A stretch of 64,000 nucleotides of DNA from Planctomycetota bacterium (GTDB lineage Bacteria > Planctomycetota > UBA1135 > UBA2386). The stretch lies in NCBI GenBank assembly GCA_016795295.1, contig JAEUHP010000205.1, positions 1-64,000 on the forward strand, written 5' to 3'. Shown piece by piece: positions 17,763 to 29,202 of this stretch. The translations under genes and the position numbers were made by a program. A model generated the notes under the pieces. That model was not told the DNA's origin. It saw only the letters and a program-made list of their open reading frames with translations, and searched no databases. The stretch's first letter is position 1, and each line of letters begins with the position of its first letter.

Positions 17763-18449
17763 ATGGCCAGCAAGCACAGCCGTCGGTACGAGAAAGCCGC
17801 TGCGAAGGTGGATCGCGCCAAGCGGTACTCCGTTGCGGAGGGCATGGCTCTCGTCAAGTCTTTGGCGACCGCCAAGTTCGACGAGACCGTCGACGTCGCC
17901 GTCCGGATCGGGATCGACGCCAAGAAGACCGACCAGCTGGTGCGTGGTTCGGTCAGTCTCCCTCGTGGTACTGGCAAGTCGATCAAGATCGCCGTGTTCG
18001 CCGAGGGCGAAAAGGCGAAGGAGGCTCTGGCTGCAGGGGCTGACTTCGTCGGTTCTGCCGACTTGGCCGACAAGATCGAAAAGGGCTTCACCGACTTCGA
18101 CATGACGATCGCGTCGCCCGACATGATGCGCTTCGTCGGCAAGCTCGGTAAGGTCCTCGGTCCACAAGGCAAGATGCCTTCGCCCAAGGCGGGCACCGTG
18201 ACCCCGAACGTGGCTGCCGCGGTTCGCGAGTTCAAGGCCGGCAAGATCGAGTTCCGCACCGATGCTGGGGCCAATGTGCACGCGGCGATCGGCAAGAAGT
18301 CGTTCCAGGCCGACGACTTGGCGACCAACTTGGTGGCCTTCTTGGATCACCTGAGGACCTTGCGTCCTGCGCAGGCCAAGGGGGCTTTCATCCAGAAGGT
18401 CGTGGTGTCCACCTCGATGGGGCCTGGTGTGGCCCTCGCCGTGGAATGA
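17763..18449 (+). CDS. rplA: 50S ribosomal protein L1 (uL1)
   Basis: Builds the L1 stalk that guides deacylated tRNA through the E site, and in many bacteria represses rplK-rplA translation. The 228-residue protein shows the start MASKHSRRYEKAA, the hinge region GKLGKVLGPQGKMPSPKAGTV and the end KVVVSTSMGPGVALAVE. ATG 17763 has AGGAA five bases upstream and matches the family start; the 25 extra codons upstream do not. A 188-base spacer separates it from rplK, unusually long for this pair; I see nothing recognisable in it. Confidence 0.97.
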   Translation: MASKHSRRYEKAAAKVDRAKRYSVAEGMALVKSLATAKFDETVDVAVRIGIDAKKTDQLVRGSVSLPRGTGKSIKIAVFAEGEKAKEALAAGADFVGSADLADKIEKGFTDFDMTIASPDMMRFVGKLGKVLGPQGKMPSPKAGTVTPNVAAAVREFKAGKIEFRTDAGANVHAAIGKKSFQADDLATNLVAFLDHLRTLRPAQAKGAFIQKVVVSTSMGPGVALAVE

Positions 18450-18483
18450 CCTTGGAGTGAGCTGCCTCGAGCCATTCTTCCAT

Positions 18484-18519
18484 GAGTGGACTCTCCCCTT
18501 CGAGTGGGCTCTCCCCCTC
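18484..18519 (+). repeat. Two tandem 18-bp units in the rplA-rplJ spacer
   Basis: GAGTGGACTCTCCCCTTC (18484-18501) is repeated with two changes at 18502-18519, and a third partial GAGTGA copy follows. The array lies where an rplJ leader regulated by the L10-L12 complex would be expected. Confidence 0.75.
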
Positions 18520-18588
18520 GAGTGAGCAGTCGAGCCGAAACTCTGCTGCTGACGTCAGATTCCAAAGCCCGTAGTCCGAGCGACTGTC

Positions 18589-19146
18589 ATGCCCAACCAA
18601 GTCAACGAGATTCTTCTGGCCGACCTTCGTCGTGAGTTCACGGCGATGGGCTCGTGCGTGGTCGTCGAGTTCGGCAAGCTCAAGCCGCAGCAGGATCTGG
18701 AGATTCGTGGCCAGATGCGCGACGCCGGCGTGCGGTACCGCGTGGTCCGTGGTCGGCTTGCGGTGAAGGCGTTTGCCGGCCTCGGCATCGACATGGATGC
18801 GGCATTCTCCGGTCGCTGTGCCGTAGCGATCGCGAAGAAGGAGGGTGCGATCCAGGCTGCCAAGATCTTGCGCGACTGGATCAAGAAGACCAAGGATGCG
18901 CCGATCTCGATCAAGGGTGGTGTCGTCGAAGGCACCGCCTACACGGGAGCCTTGGCTGCGACCATCGCCGATCTGCCGGATCGCAACACCGTCAATTCCA
19001 TGCTCGTCGGTGCACTCAGCGGCCCTGCTCGCTCCTTGGCGAGCTTGGTCTCCGCGGTTGCTGGCGGGATGGCTCGATGCATCCAAGCTCGTGTCGACCA
19101 AGCTGGCGGCGCTGCCGGTGCCGCCCCCGAGGGCGGCGCAAGCTGA
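18589..19146 (+). CDS. rplJ: 50S ribosomal protein L10 (uL10)
   Basis: Anchors the L7/L12 stalk to the large subunit. The 185-residue protein has the typical start (VNEILLADLRREFTAMGSCVVVEF), the rRNA-binding segment MRDAGVRYRVVRGRLAVKAF, and the helical C-terminus that binds L12 dimers (SGPARSLASLVSAVAGGMARCIQAR) before a flexible glycine/alanine tail. It is paired with rplL 96 bases downstream. The 139-base leader carries a short tandem repeat. Confidence 0.97.
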   Translation: MPNQVNEILLADLRREFTAMGSCVVVEFGKLKPQQDLEIRGQMRDAGVRYRVVRGRLAVKAFAGLGIDMDAAFSGRCAVAIAKKEGAIQAAKILRDWIKKTKDAPISIKGGVVEGTAYTGALAATIADLPDRNTVNSMLVGALSGPARSLASLVSAVAGGMARCIQARVDQAGGAAGAAPEGGAS

Positions 19147-19242
19147 TCAGGTATTCGCCTCGGTCGCCAGCAGGCGGCGACGGCGGCATTTCGATTTCCC
19201 AGTTCTCCAACCCGTATTCAATCCCCCCCGGAGGTTGTAGTC

Positions 19243-19650
19243 ATGTCGGATGGTCAAAACGTCGTTCTCGATGCCGAACTCGAGGACATCTTCAAGAAGA
19301 TCGATGGTCTGAGCCTGGGCAAGGCTGCTCAGCTGGTCAAGGCGATGGAGGCCCGTTGGGGCGTGTCGGCTGCGGCGCCGGTCGCCGTGGCGGCCGCTGC
19401 CGCTCCGGGTGCTGCCGCTGCAGCTCCGGCTGAGGAGAAGACCGAGTTCACCGTGGTTCTGAAGGACGGTGGCGCGAACAAGATGGCGGTCATCAAGCTC
19501 GTGCGCGAAGTCACCGGCCTCGGCCTCAAGGAGGCCAAGGCGATGGTCGACGAAGCCCCCAAGACCCTCAAGGAGGGTGTGGGCAAGGACGAAGCCAACG
19601 ACCTCAAGAAGAAGCTCACCGAGGCGGGTGCCACGGTCGAGCTCAAGTGA
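19243..19650 (+). CDS. rplL: 50S ribosomal protein L7/L12 (bL12)
   Basis: Multicopy stalk protein that recruits and stimulates translational GTPases. The 135-residue sequence has the N-terminal dimerisation region ([25 protein letters not shown]), an alanine-rich hinge (about 45-65) and the conserved C-terminal domain ([42 protein letters not shown]). A strong GGAGG lies nine bases before the ATG, fitting the need for several copies per ribosome. A conserved-looking hairpin follows before rpoB. Confidence 0.98.
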   Translation: MSDGQNVVLDAELEDIFKKIDGLSLGKAAQLVKAMEARWGVSAAAPVAVAAAAAPGAAAAAPAEEKTEFTVVLKDGGANKMAVIKLVREVTGLGLKEAKAMVDEAPKTLKEGVGKDEANDLKKKLTEAGATVELK

Positions 19651-19975
19651 GTCGACTCGTTCCTCAGCCAACTCGGCTAGGAGATCGGCAGCAACGCTGT
19701 TCGCTCAGCGTTGCTGTGCGGTCGCACGCCCTTGTTGCCGCTTTCCTCTTGCGAGGCGGTGCCAGGGGCTTGTACGCTTGATGACCCTTGGTGCGGTTTT
19801 TGCCTGCCCTGGCCACGAGCCTGGGTGGGCCCTCTCCCCCCAACTTCTTCGCAACGTGCCGGCAGAGCGCTCTTGTTCGTTTGGAAGCGTGCTGCCAGCG
19901 GTGCGAGGTGTTGCCCCCAGTGCGTGTAGCCCCCAGAGCAGGGGCCCCCAGAGCAGGGGCCCGAGGTGGAACTGA
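19651..19975 (+). promoter_or_regulatory. rplL-rpoB spacer with an 11-bp perfect hairpin
   Basis: This 325-base gap has no gene. It contains a perfect inverted repeat CAGCAACGCTG/CAGCGTTGCTG with a six-base loop (19689-19716) and no following T tract. In E. coli the same gap holds an attenuator and an RNase III site that lower rpoBC expression relative to the stalk genes, so a similar role is inferred here. The remainder includes a GGTTTTTGCC stretch and, just before rpoB, two copies of a 15-bp repeat. Confidence 0.6.
19930..19959 (+). repeat. Two tandem 15-bp units just before rpoB
   Basis: CCCCCAGAGCAGGGG is present at 19930-19944 and again, identically, at 19945-19959, ending 16 bases before the rpoB ATG. 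Each copy can fold as a small CCCC/GGGG hairpin next to the ribosome-binding region, so it could affect rpoB translation. Confidence 0.85.
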
Positions 19976-22900
19976 ATGGAGACCGTAGTCTACGGCAGTT
20001 ACCGGTCTGTAGCCGAGATCCCCGACCTCGTCGAGATGCAGACGAAGTCGTACTTGAACTTCCTGCAGCCGGAAGTTGCGCCGAACCGTCGCAAGGTCGA
20101 GGGGCTGGAAGCTCTGCTGCGGGAGGTCTTCCCGATCTTCTCGTACGACAAGACGTTGTGCCTCGAGTATGTCAGTTACGAGCTCGGTCGCCCGCGTTAC
20201 ACGGTCGAAGAGTGCCGGAAGCTGCGGGTGACCTTTGGTTATCCGTTCAAGATCCGGGTCCGCTTGGTCAAGCCGGAGCCGGTGGAAGAGGACATCTACC
20301 TCGGCGAGATCCCGATCATGATCGGGGGCGGCGAGTTCATCGTCAACGGCAGCGAGCGCGTCACGGTGAGCCAGTTGCATCGCTCCCCCGGCGTGGACTT
20401 CTCCGTCGAGCTGCACACCGGCGACAAGAAGATGCACTCGTGTTGGATCATCCCCGAGCGTGGCTCGTGGATCGAGATCAACGTCACGAAGAAGGATGCT
20501 CTGAACATCCGCATCGACCAGTCGGGCAAGTTCTCCTGCAGCACGCTGCTGCGGGCGATGGACGAGAAGTTCTCGACCGATGCGGCGATCCTTCGCGAGT
20601 TCTACGAAGTCGAGAAGATCACGCGCAAGAAGACCGATCCCGAGGCGAAGTTCGCCAAATCGTTGGTCGGCACGTATGCGGTGGGCGACATCGTCGATGC
20701 AGCCAGCGGGGAGCCGTTCGTGCGCAGCGGGGAGGAGATCACCGAGGAGGCCGCACGCGCCATCGCCGACAGCGGCATCAAGGACATCGAGGTTCTGCGT
20801 GATCCCGAGGACTTCCTGATCCTGAACACTCTGCGTGAGGACACCACCAACAGCCACCAAGAGGCGCTGTTGAAGATCTACGGGCGGCTGCGTCCAGGCA
20901 ATCCGCCGCAGATCGAGAAGGCCAAGGAGCTGTTCCACGAGAAGTTCTTCGACGAGACCCGTTACCGACTCGGGCGCGTGGGCCGATTCCGTCTGAATCG
21001 CAAGTTCGGAACGAGCACTCCGGAGACGCAGCAGACGCTCAACGCGGCGGACTTTGTGCAGGCGATCCAGTACATCTTGGCCCTGCGCAAAGGCGAGGGC
21101 GAGGTGGACGACATCGACCACCTGGGCAACCGGCGGGTGCGAACCATCCAGGAACTCGCAGGTGACGAGTTCCGCAAGGGCTTCCTGAAGCTCCGGCGAA
21201 CTGCGCAGGAGCGCATGAATCTGGAGAACGTCGACTCGATCACGCCGCGCACGCTGATCAACAGCAAGACGTTCTCGTCGGCCATCGAGTACTTCTTCGC
21301 CCGTGGCGAGCTGAGCCAGGTGGTCGACCAGACCAATCCGCTGTCCCAGCTGACGCACGAGCGTCGCTTGTCAGCGCTCGGTCCGGGCGGTTTGAATCGC
21401 AAGCGCGCCGGGTTCGAAGTGCGCGACGTGCACATTTCGCACTACGGGCGTCTGTGTCCGATCGAAACCCCGGAAGGCACCAACATCGGCCTGATCTCCA
21501 GCTTGGCGATCTACAGCTCGCTCGACGAGTACGGCTTCCTGACCACGCCCTACGTGGTGGTCAAGAACGGCAAGGTGACCGATGAGGTGGTGCGGCTGCG
21601 GGCGGACGAAGAAAACAATGGCATCTTGGCGCCGGCCGACACCCCGGTCGACAAGAGCGGCCGCTTGGTCGGCGACGACCAAGGCCGCGTCATCGCTCGA
21701 GTCAAAGGTGACCCGGCACTGATCGATGCCAAGGAAGTGCACTACATGGACGTCTCCACCAAGCAGGTGGTAGGCGTTTCGGCTTCGCTGATCCCCTTCC
21801 TGGAGCACGACGACGCCAACCGTGCTCTGATGGGTTCGAACATGCAGCGCCAAGCCGTGCCGTTGCTCACCACCGATGCTCCGGTGGTGATGACCGGCAT
21901 GGAAGAGGTGGTGGCGCGCAACTCCAGCATGGTCGTTCGCGCGCGCAAGGCGGGGACCGTCACGAAGGTCGATGGCCAGCGCATCGAGATCGGCGACGAC
22001 GTTTACAAGCTCCGCAAGTTCGAGGCGCTGAACGAGCGCACCTGCCAGAACCAGACCCCGATCGTCAAGCTTGGGCAGAAAGTCAAGGCGGGTGAGGTCA
22101 TCGCGGACGGCGCCGCCACCAAGCAAGGTGTGCTCGCCCTCGGCAAGAACCTGACGGTCGCGTTCATGCCGTGGGACGGCTACAACTACGAAGACGCGAT
22201 CTTGCTCAGTGAGAACCTCGTCAAGGACGACGTGTACACGTCCATCCACATCGACGAGTTCGAGATCGAGATCCGTGAGACCAAGCTCGGCAAGGAAGAG
22301 TTCTCGCGCGACATCCCCAACGTCTCGGAGAAGGCGCTGCGCAATCTCGACGAGAACGGGATCGTGCGGGTTGGCACTCGGGTGCGCCCTGGCGACATCC
22401 TGGTGGGCAAAGTTGCGCCCAAGAGCAAGAGCGAACTGACTCCCGAAGAGAAGCTGTTGCACGCGATTTTCGGGCGCGCTGGCGAGGACGTCAAGAATGC
22501 CTCGCTGGAGGTCCCGACCGGTGTGGAAGGGATCGTGATCGGTTCCGAGAAGTACAGCCGCAAGGTCAACTTGACCGAGAACGAGCGCACCAAGAACCTG
22601 CAGGAGATCACCAACGCGGAGGTCGAGTTCCTGAAGCAGTTCCGTGCCAACACCCGGCGTTTGCTGGAGGCTGGCAAGGAGGCTTTGGGCGCTCCGATTG
22701 CGTCTGCCGAGGGCAAGCGCCTTGCGGTCCTCGAAGACATGCTGATCCTGGATCTGCGGGCGATCCGCGACCGGGTCCGCCAGGTCGCCGAGGAGACTGC
22801 GGACGCCGACAAGCGCACCGCGTTGCAGGCTGCGCTGCAGGAATTCAACGAGCGCATCGAGGAGTCGGAAGCCGAGAAGAACAAGCTCGTCAACCGCCTG

Positions 22901-23686
22901 TCCCGTGGCGACGAACTGCCGCAGGGCGTCCTCGAGATGGTCAAGGTCTACGTCGCGACCAAGCGCCGCATCTCGGTTGGCGACAAGATGGCAGGTCGCC
23001 ACGGCAACAAGGGTGTCATCAGCAAGGTGCTGCCGGTCGAGGACATGCCGTTCCTGGCCGATGGCACCCCTGTCGACATCGTGTTGAATCCGCTCGGCGT
23101 GCCGAGCCGTATGAACGTCGGGCAGATTCTGGAAACCCACCTTGGATGGGCAGCTCGGAAGCTGGGCTTCCGGGCGGTGTCGCCGGTGTTCGACGGTGCC
23201 AGCGAGCAAGAGATCGAACAGGCTCTGCAGAAGGCAGGATTCGCCAAGGACGGCAAGTCGGTCCTCTACGACGGCCGCACCGGGGAAGCCTTCACCCAGC
23301 GCGTCACGGTGGGCACGCTCTACATGCTGAAGCTGCACCACTTGGTCGACGACAAGGTGCACGCCCGTGCCACCGGACCCTACTCCTTGATCACCCAGCA
23401 GCCGCTTGGCGGCAAGGCTCGCTTTGGCGGCCAGCGCTTCGGTGAGATGGAAGTCTGGGCGCTCGAAGCGTACGGAGCCGCGAACATCCTCCAAGAGTTG
23501 CTGACCGTGAAGTCCGACGATGTCGACGGTCGCACCAAGATCTACGAGGCGATGGTCAAGAACGAGAACATCCTGGAGCCCGGCACGCCGGTTTCCTTTG
23601 GCGTGTTGTGCAACGAGATCAAGGGCCTCGGCCTGAACATCGAGCTGCACAAGCGTGGCACGGCCGAGACGTTGCTTCCCGGTTGA
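19976..23686 (+). CDS. rpoB: DNA-directed RNA polymerase subunit beta
   Basis: Catalytic subunit of RNA polymerase. At 1236 residues it is shorter than E. coli RpoB (1342). The start [20 protein letters not shown], the rifampicin-pocket segment [20 protein letters not shown] (446-465), [30 protein letters not shown] and [20 protein letters not shown] are all present. Residues matching E. coli Asp516, His526 and Ser531 are retained (Asp451, His461, Ser466). Phe514 corresponds to Val449 and Asn518 to Thr453; I do not infer resistance from these. It is preceded by the rplL-rpoB hairpin and paired with rpoC across a 100-base gap. Confidence 0.98.
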   Translation: METVVYGSYRSVAEIPDLVEMQTKSYLNFLQPEVAPNRRKVEGLEALLREVFPIFSYDKTLCLEYVSYELGRPRYTVEECRKLRVTFGYPFKIRVRLVKPEPVEEDIYLGEIPIMIGGGEFIVNGSERVTVSQLHRSPGVDFSVELHTGDKKMHSCWIIPERGSWIEINVTKKDALNIRIDQSGKFSCSTLLRAMDEKFSTDAAILREFYEVEKITRKKTDPEAKFAKSLVGTYAVGDIVDAASGEPFVRSGEEITEEAARAIADSGIKDIEVLRDPEDFLILNTLREDTTNSHQEALLKIYGRLRPGNPPQIEKAKELFHEKFFDETRYRLGRVGRFRLNRKFGTSTPETQQTLNAADFVQAIQYILALRKGEGEVDDIDHLGNRRVRTIQELAGDEFRKGFLKLRRTAQERMNLENVDSITPRTLINSKTFSSAIEYFFARGELSQVVDQTNPLSQLTHERRLSALGPGGLNRKRAGFEVRDVHISHYGRLCPIETPEGTNIGLISSLAIYSSLDEYGFLTTPYVVVKNGKVTDEVVRLRADEENNGILAPADTPVDKSGRLVGDDQGRVIARVKGDPALIDAKEVHYMDVSTKQVVGVSASLIPFLEHDDANRALMGSNMQRQAVPLLTTDAPVVMTGMEEVVARNSSMVVRARKAGTVTKVDGQRIEIGDDVYKLRKFEALNERTCQNQTPIVKLGQKVKAGEVIADGAATKQGVLALGKNLTVAFMPWDGYNYEDAILLSENLVKDDVYTSIHIDEFEIEIRETKLGKEEFSRDIPNVSEKALRNLDENGIVRVGTRVRPGDILVGKVAPKSKSELTPEEKLLHAIFGRAGEDVKNASLEVPTGVEGIVIGSEKYSRKVNLTENERTKNLQEITNAEVEFLKQFRANTRRLLEAGKEALGAPIASAEGKRLAVLEDMLILDLRAIRDRVRQVAEETADADKRTALQAALQEFNERIEESEAEKNKLVNRLSRGDELPQGVLEMVKVYVATKRRISVGDKMAGRHGNKGVISKVLPVEDMPFLADGTPVDIVLNPLGVPSRMNVGQILETHLGWAARKLGFRAVSPVFDGASEQEIEQALQKAGFAKDGKSVLYDGRTGEAFTQRVTVGTLYMLKLHHLVDDKVHARATGPYSLITQQPLGGKARFGGQRFGEMEVWALEAYGAANILQELLTVKSDDVDGRTKIYEAMVKNENILEPGTPVSFGVLCNEIKGLGLNIELHKRGTAETLLPG

Positions 23687-23713
23687 TGCCAAGCTTCTGA
23701 CGCCGAGCTCTCC

Positions 23714-23738
23714 GCTGCCGCCAGCCTCTGGCGGCGGC
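23714..23738 (+). promoter_or_regulatory. Hairpin between rpoB and rpoC
   Basis: GCTGCCGCCAG pairs with CTGGCGGCGGC (one G-T pair) around a CCT loop, 28 bases after the rpoB stop and without a T tract. It probably marks RNA processing or stability; function is inferred. Confidence 0.5.
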
Positions 23739-23786
23739 ACCTCGCACCTTCTCACACGATTCCCTTAGCAGTACAGGCGGCGCCCG

Positions 23787-26700
23787 ATGGTCGAGCCCAT
23801 CTACGACAAGATCAACGACTACGCTTCTGTGACCATCAAGCTGGCCTCCCCGGAGGACATCCGGGGCTGGTCCTTCGGTGAGGTCAAGAAGCCTGAGACG
23901 ATCAACTACCGGACTTACCGTCCGGAGCGCGATGGTCTGTTCTGCGAGCGCATCTTCGGCCCGGAGAAGGACTGGGAGTGCTCATGCGGCAAGTACAAGG
24001 GCATCAAGCACAAGAACATCACGTGCGACAAGTGCTTGGTGAAGATCACGCACAGCCGTGAGCGGCGCAAGCGCATGGGCCACATCAACCTGGCGGCCCC
24101 AGTTGCGCACATCTGGTTCTTCAAGGCCATGCCCTCGCGCATCGCCACGCTGCTGCAGGCAGTCAACCCGGCGATGAAGACCGCCAGCCTGGAGAAGGTG
24201 ATCTACTTCCAGGACTACGTGGTGATCGATGCCGGCGACACCCCGCTGAAGGCGCTCCAGCTGCTTTCCGAGGACGAGTTCCGTCAGGCCAAGCAGAAGT
24301 ATGGCATGGGCTTCCAGGCCGGGATGGGTGCGGAAGCCGTCCGGGAGTTGCTGCGCCGGCTGGATCTGAACCAGCTCAGCGAGAGTCTGCGTGAAGACCT
24401 GCGGCGCACCACGGCGGCGCAGAAGATCAAGGATCTGATCAAGCGTCTGAAGACGGTCGAGATGCTTCGCGACTCGGGGAACCGCCCTGAGTGGATGATC
24501 TTGGACGTCATCCCGGTGATCCCGCCGGATCTGCGTCCGCTGGTCCCGCTCGACAGCGGCAACTTCGCGACCTCCGACCTGAACGACCTGTACCGGCGTC
24601 TCATCAACCGGAACAACCGCCTGAAGAAGCTGCTCGACCTCAACGCTCCCGAGGTCATCATCCGCAACGAAAAGCGGATGTTGCAGCAGTCGGTCGACGC
24701 GCTGTTCGACAACGGTCGTTGCCGTCGCCAAGTGCACGGCTCGAGCAATCGCCCCCTGAAGTCCTTGACGGACATGATCAAGGGCAAGCAGGGCCGGTTC
24801 CGTGAGAACCTGCTCGGCAAGCGCGTCGACTACTCGGCGCGTTCGGTGATCGTGGTCGGTCCGGACCTCAAGCTGCACCAGTGCGGCTTGCCCAAGATCA
24901 TCGCGCTCGAGCTGTTCCAGCCTTTCATCATCCGCCGGCTCAAGGAGCTCGGCCACGCCGACACCATCAAGTCGGCGAAGAAGATGTTGGAGCGCAAGGA
25001 CGAGGAGGTCTGGGACATCCTCGAGGAGGTGATTCAGAACCACCCCGTGCTGCTGAATCGCGCACCGACCCTGCACCGGGTTGGCATCCAGGCCTTCGAG
25101 CCGGTCTTGGTCGAGGGCAACGCGATCCGCATCCATCCGCTCGTCTGCTCCGGCTACAACGCCGACTTCGACGGCGACCAGATGGCAGTGCACCTGCCGC
25201 TCTCGTTCGAAGCGCAGATTGAAGCGTCGACCTTGATGTTGTCGACCAACAACATCTTCTCGCCCGCGCACGGCGGCCCGATCATCGCGCCGAACCAGGA
25301 CATCGTGCTCGGCTGTTACTTCCTGAGTCTGGCTCGCCCGGGCGAAATGGGTGAGGGCCGGACCTTCGCCAGTCGCGACGAGGTGTGGATGGCCTACTCG
25401 ATGGGGCGGCTGCACATCCACGCCAAGATCAAGGTGCAGTTCCCGGCTGGAATCGAAGTTCGCAGCCAAGGATCCACGTTCCGCACCGATGGCAAGGCCC
25501 TGGTCGAAACCACTCCGGGGCGCATCATGTTCAACGAGATCCTCGAGTCGGGGATGCCGTTCTACAACCACGACCTGGACAAGAAAGGCTTGGCGAACAT
25601 CATCGCCGACGCACACTTGCTGCTGGGGCGCGATGCGACGCTGCGTCTCTTGGACAACATGAAGGAGGCCGGCTTCCGCGCTGCCACGCGCGCCGGTTTG
25701 TCGTTCGGCAAGGACGACATGGTCGTGCCGCCGACCAAGGACAAGATCATCGCCGCGACGCAGAAGGAGGTGGAGAAGATCCACGTCATGCACCAACGCG
25801 GTATCATCACCGAGGGGGAACGATACCTGAAGGTCATCGACGCCTGGACCCACGCTCGCGAGAAGATCGGCGAGGACATGCTGCACGAGCTGCGCAATGA
25901 CACGCGCGACGGCAAGCTCTACGTGAACCCGATCTTCTGCATGGTGCAGTCGAAGGCTCGTGGCTCGGTGGAGCAGATTCGTCAGCTCGCCGGGATGCGT
26001 GGTCTGATGGCCAAGCCCTCGGGCAAGATCATCGAGCAGCCGATCAAGGCCAACTTCCGCGAAGGGCTCCGGGTGCTCGAGTACTTCTCCTCGACCCACG
26101 GTGCACGCAAGGGCTTGGCCGACACCGCGCTCAAGACCGCCGACTCCGGCTACTTGACCCGCAAGCTAGCCGACGTGGCGCAGAACGTGGTGGTCGGCAT
26201 GGACGACTGCGGCACGGAGAACGGTGTCGAGAAGGGAACTGTCTACCAGGGCGACAAGGTGGCGGTGACGTTCGTCGACGCGGTGCGCGGGCGCGTGGCT
26301 CGGCGTGCGGTCGTGGATCCGATGACCGAAGAGGTGATCGTCGAGCGCAACCAGCTGATCACGGTCGACATCGCCAAGCGCATCGAGCGCGTCGCGAGCA
26401 GCGAGAAGATCGTGGTGCGTTCCCCGTTGACCTGCGAAGCGCCGATCGGGGTTTGTGCCAAGTGTTACGGCATGGACCTCTCGCGGAGCGCCATGGCCGA
26501 GCCGGGTCTCGCCGTTGGCATCATCGCTGCGCAGTCGATCGGCGAGCCGGGCACGCAGTTGACGATGCGCACGTTCCACATCGGCGGCACGGCCTCCAAG
26601 AAGGTCGAGGACTCGGAAATCCGCAACAAGCGTGCGGGTCGGGTCCAGTTCGCCAACCTGACCACGGTCGAAGTCGAGACCGAGGGTGAGAAGGGCAAGA

Positions 26701-28022
26701 AGCACTTGATCGCGCTGAAGCGCAAGGGTGAGCTGCTCATCCTCGACGCCAAGGACCGCGAACTCGAGCGGCACTCGATTCAGCTCGGTGCCGTGCTGCA
26801 AGTGGCCGATGGCCAGGATGTCAAGGAGAACACGGTGCTGTGTTCGTGGGATCCGCACCACAACCCAATCCTGGCCGAGGTCTCGGGTGTGGTGAAGTAC
26901 GAGGACATCCTCGAGGGCAAGACCTACCGCACGGAGCGCGATGCGGACACGAAGGTGCAGCGTAAGGTGCTGATCGAGCACAAGGGCGACTTGCACCCGC
27001 AGATTCTCATCGAGGACGAGCAAGGCAATCGCCTCGCGATCAACCCGATCCCGGAGAAGGCCTACATCGAGGTCGAGAACGGGCAGCGCGTGGTCGCCGG
27101 CATGCTGTTGGCCAAGACTCCGCGCGAGATCCAGGGAACGCAGGACATCACGGGTGGTCTCCCGCGCGTCACGGAGCTGTTCGAAGCGCGCCGGCCCAAG
27201 GACCCGGCGGCGCTCTCCGAGATCGACGGCATCGTCGAACTCGGCGACAAGCGTCGCGGCAAGCGCACGATCGTGGTCAAGGGCGAGGGTGGCGTGGAGC
27301 GCGAGCACTTGGTGCCTCAGGGCAAGAGCTTGCGCGTGCACCGCGGCGACCACGTCAAGGCCGGTGAGTTGCTGGTCGATGGCCCGAAGGTCCCTCACGA
27401 CATCTTGATGATCCAGGGTGAGTCGGAGGTGCAGAACTACCTGCTCCGCGAGGTGCAAACCGTCTACCGCGCTCAGGGCGTGAGCATGGACGACAAGCAC
27501 ATCGAGATCATCCTGGCGCAGATGATGCGCAAGGTTCAGGTCGAGGATCCGGGTGACAGCGACTTCCTGCCAGGGCAAGTGGTCGACAAGTTCCGCTTCC
27601 GGGAGGGCAACCAGCTGATGCGCAGCCAGCGCAAGAAGCCGGCTACCGCCTCGCCGCTGTTGCTCGGCATCACCAAGGCGTCGCTGCAGTCCGATTCCTT
27701 CATCTCTGCGGCGTCTTTCCAGGAAACGACCAAGGTGCTCACGGAGGCTGCGCTCGCCGGCAAGCGTGACGAGTTGGTCGGCCTCAAGGAGAACGTGATC
27801 CTCGGGCACCTGATTCCGACGGGTACTGGCTTCCGTCAGTACCAAAAGACCAGGGTCCAGAAGAACGTCGACCTCCATGCTGCAGCCGAAGAGATCGGTC
27901 GCTTGAGTCGCCAGGGCTTCCTGGATCAGGGCGGCCCCGTGATTCGGCTGGAGGGAATCGATGAGCCTGCCAGCGGCTCTGGTGCCGCGCCGGCCAAGGC
28001 GGACCAGCTGCCTGCCGAGTGA
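23787..28022 (+). CDS. rpoC: DNA-directed RNA polymerase subunit beta'
   Basis: Catalytic partner of RpoB. The 1411-residue protein has the N-terminal zinc ribbon (CSCG near residue 66, then CDKC), the switch and bridge-helix regions, and the Mg-binding loop [12 protein letters not shown] (458-469). The second zinc site is [15 protein letters not shown], and the end matches the trigger-loop/jaw region and [16 protein letters not shown]. The tail after residue about 1385 is divergent. No large insertion is obvious by eye. It is followed by 178 bases with a candidate promoter for rpsL. Confidence 0.98.
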   Translation: MVEPIYDKINDYASVTIKLASPEDIRGWSFGEVKKPETINYRTYRPERDGLFCERIFGPEKDWECSCGKYKGIKHKNITCDKCLVKITHSRERRKRMGHINLAAPVAHIWFFKAMPSRIATLLQAVNPAMKTASLEKVIYFQDYVVIDAGDTPLKALQLLSEDEFRQAKQKYGMGFQAGMGAEAVRELLRRLDLNQLSESLREDLRRTTAAQKIKDLIKRLKTVEMLRDSGNRPEWMILDVIPVIPPDLRPLVPLDSGNFATSDLNDLYRRLINRNNRLKKLLDLNAPEVIIRNEKRMLQQSVDALFDNGRCRRQVHGSSNRPLKSLTDMIKGKQGRFRENLLGKRVDYSARSVIVVGPDLKLHQCGLPKIIALELFQPFIIRRLKELGHADTIKSAKKMLERKDEEVWDILEEVIQNHPVLLNRAPTLHRVGIQAFEPVLVEGNAIRIHPLVCSGYNADFDGDQMAVHLPLSFEAQIEASTLMLSTNNIFSPAHGGPIIAPNQDIVLGCYFLSLARPGEMGEGRTFASRDEVWMAYSMGRLHIHAKIKVQFPAGIEVRSQGSTFRTDGKALVETTPGRIMFNEILESGMPFYNHDLDKKGLANIIADAHLLLGRDATLRLLDNMKEAGFRAATRAGLSFGKDDMVVPPTKDKIIAATQKEVEKIHVMHQRGIITEGERYLKVIDAWTHAREKIGEDMLHELRNDTRDGKLYVNPIFCMVQSKARGSVEQIRQLAGMRGLMAKPSGKIIEQPIKANFREGLRVLEYFSSTHGARKGLADTALKTADSGYLTRKLADVAQNVVVGMDDCGTENGVEKGTVYQGDKVAVTFVDAVRGRVARRAVVDPMTEEVIVERNQLITVDIAKRIERVASSEKIVVRSPLTCEAPIGVCAKCYGMDLSRSAMAEPGLAVGIIAAQSIGEPGTQLTMRTFHIGGTASKKVEDSEIRNKRAGRVQFANLTTVEVETEGEKGKKHLIALKRKGELLILDAKDRELERHSIQLGAVLQVADGQDVKENTVLCSWDPHHNPILAEVSGVVKYEDILEGKTYRTERDADTKVQRKVLIEHKGDLHPQILIEDEQGNRLAINPIPEKAYIEVENGQRVVAGMLLAKTPREIQGTQDITGGLPRVTELFEARRPKDPAALSEIDGIVELGDKRRGKRTIVVKGEGGVEREHLVPQGKSLRVHRGDHVKAGELLVDGPKVPHDILMIQGESEVQNYLLREVQTVYRAQGVSMDDKHIEIILAQMMRKVQVEDPGDSDFLPGQVVDKFRFREGNQLMRSQRKKPATASPLLLGITKASLQSDSFISAASFQETTKVLTEAALAGKRDELVGLKENVILGHLIPTGTGFRQYQKTRVQKNVDLHAAAEEIGRLSRQGFLDQGGPVIRLEGIDEPASGSGAAPAKADQLPAE

Positions 28023-28124
28023 GGACTCCTTGTCGCTGCTCCGCAACTGTCTGGCTCGCCCTTCAACCCTTGGGCCTTCCGCCCTTGGGGGTGGTGGTGC
28101 TGGGTGCCCCCGATCGCTTGGGGG

Positions 28125-28152
28125 TTGCAATCTGTTCGGTCTTCGCTATTCT
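28125..28152 (+). promoter_or_regulatory. Candidate promoter for rpsL-rpsG
   Basis: TTGCAA (28125-28130) and TATTCT (28147-28152) are separated by 16 bases and end 48 bases before the rpsL start. This would let the two S-protein genes be transcribed apart from rpoBC. Found by eye. Confidence 0.4.
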
Positions 28153-28200
28153 GTCTGACCCGAAATCTGGGCCCTGACGCCCGCTGCGCTCCAACTTCGT

Positions 28201-28575
28201 ATGCCAACGATCAACCAGCTCGTCCGCAAGGGCCGCAACAAGGTCCGTTACAAGAGCAAGTCGCCGATTCTGGACGCTTGCCCGCAGAAGCGCGGCGTGT
28301 GCCTTCAGGTCAAGACCATGACCCCGAAGAAGCCGAACTCCGCACTGCGCAAGATCGCGCGCGTCCGGCTCAGCAACGGCAAGGAGACCACCGCCTACAT
28401 TCCAGGGGAAGGCCACAATCTCCAGGAGCACTCGATCGTTCTGATCCGTGGTGGTCGTGTGCGCGACCTGCCAGGTGTTCGCTACCACATCCTGCGTGGT
28501 TGCCTGGACGCTTCCGGTGTCGAAAGTCGCCGCCGCAGCCGTAGCAAGTACGGTGCGAAGCGCCCCAAGAAGTAA
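28201..28575 (+). CDS. rpsL: 30S ribosomal protein S12 (uS12), Arg at position 88
   Basis: Decoding-centre protein of the small subunit. The 124-residue protein is canonical: CPQKRGVC, the [11 protein letters not shown] loop with Lys43-Lys44, and [10 protein letters not shown]. In the next segment the residue matching E. coli Lys88 is Arg88 (GGRVRDLPG in place of GGRVKDLPG). A Lys88-to-Arg change is a classical streptomycin-resistance substitution in other bacteria, so this organism's native S12 may confer tolerance. It is followed by rpsG; fusA and tuf, which complete the str operon elsewhere, are not adjacent. Confidence 0.98.
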   Translation: MPTINQLVRKGRNKVRYKSKSPILDACPQKRGVCLQVKTMTPKKPNSALRKIARVRLSNGKETTAYIPGEGHNLQEHSIVLIRGGRVRDLPGVRYHILRGCLDASGVESRRRSRSKYGAKRPKK

Positions 28576-28728
28576 CGTTCTGGAAGGTTGGGTGAGCCGA
28601 CGGGACCTGATTCGTCTTGGCTCCCTTTGCCCACCCGCCTTCCCGCCTGGAGCTGGTTCCCGCTCTTGGCTGGTCCGGTCTCCAAGCCCTTTCCCTCCTC
28701 AAGCTTACCGTTCGAACTGCTGACTCCG

Positions 28729-29202
28729 ATGCCTCGCTCCTACAAGTCCACTGAAGTGTTCCTCAAGGGAGACCCGCGCTACAACAACCTGCTTGCGAGC
28801 AAGATCATCAACAAGATCATGCTGCAGGGCAAGAAGACCACGGCGCAACGGATCTTCTACGAGGCGGTCGAGTTCGTGGTGAAGAAGGTGGAGAACGGCG
28901 AGCCCGTCGACGTCTTCACCAAGGCGATCGAGAACATCAAGCCTCGGATCGAGGTGCGGAGCAAGCGAGTCGGTGGCGCCACTTACCAGGTGCCGCGTGA
29001 AGTTGGCAAGCGCCGCCAGCAGAGCTTGGCGATTCGTTGGCTGGTCGATGCTGCGCGGAGCAAGCGTGGTAAGCCGATGGCCAAGTCGCTCGCCGAGGAG
29101 TTGTTCGATGCCTTCAACAACCAGGGGGCGGCCGTGACCAAGAAGGAAAACGTGCACAAGATGGCCGAGGCGAACAGCGCCTACAGCCACTTCGCTTGGT
29201 AA
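28729..29202 (+). CDS. rpsG: 30S ribosomal protein S7 (uS7)
   Basis: Assembly-initiating protein of the small subunit head. The 157-residue product has the full-length bacterial form: MPRSYKSTEVFLKGDPRYNN, the RNA-binding KIINKIMLQGKKTTAQRIFY, RVGGATYQVPREVGKRRQQ and the C-terminal KKENVHKMAEANSAYSHFAW. ATG 28729 matches the family start; 47 upstream codons do not. The last codons and the TAA are duplicated three times in a 17-bp tandem array immediately downstream. Confidence 0.98.
   Translation: MPRSYKSTEVFLKGDPRYNNLLASKIINKIMLQGKKTTAQRIFYEAVEFVVKKVENGEPVDVFTKAIENIKPRIEVRSKRVGGATYQVPREVGKRRQQSLAIRWLVDAARSKRGKPMAKSLAEELFDAFNNQGAAVTKKENVHKMAEANSAYSHFAW

Noticed and set aside
21308-21373. RpoB substitutions in the rifampicin pocket (Val449, Thr453) as resistance markers
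   Set aside because: Key contacts matching Asp516, His526 and Ser531 are conserved, and these positions vary naturally between phyla; resistance cannot be inferred.
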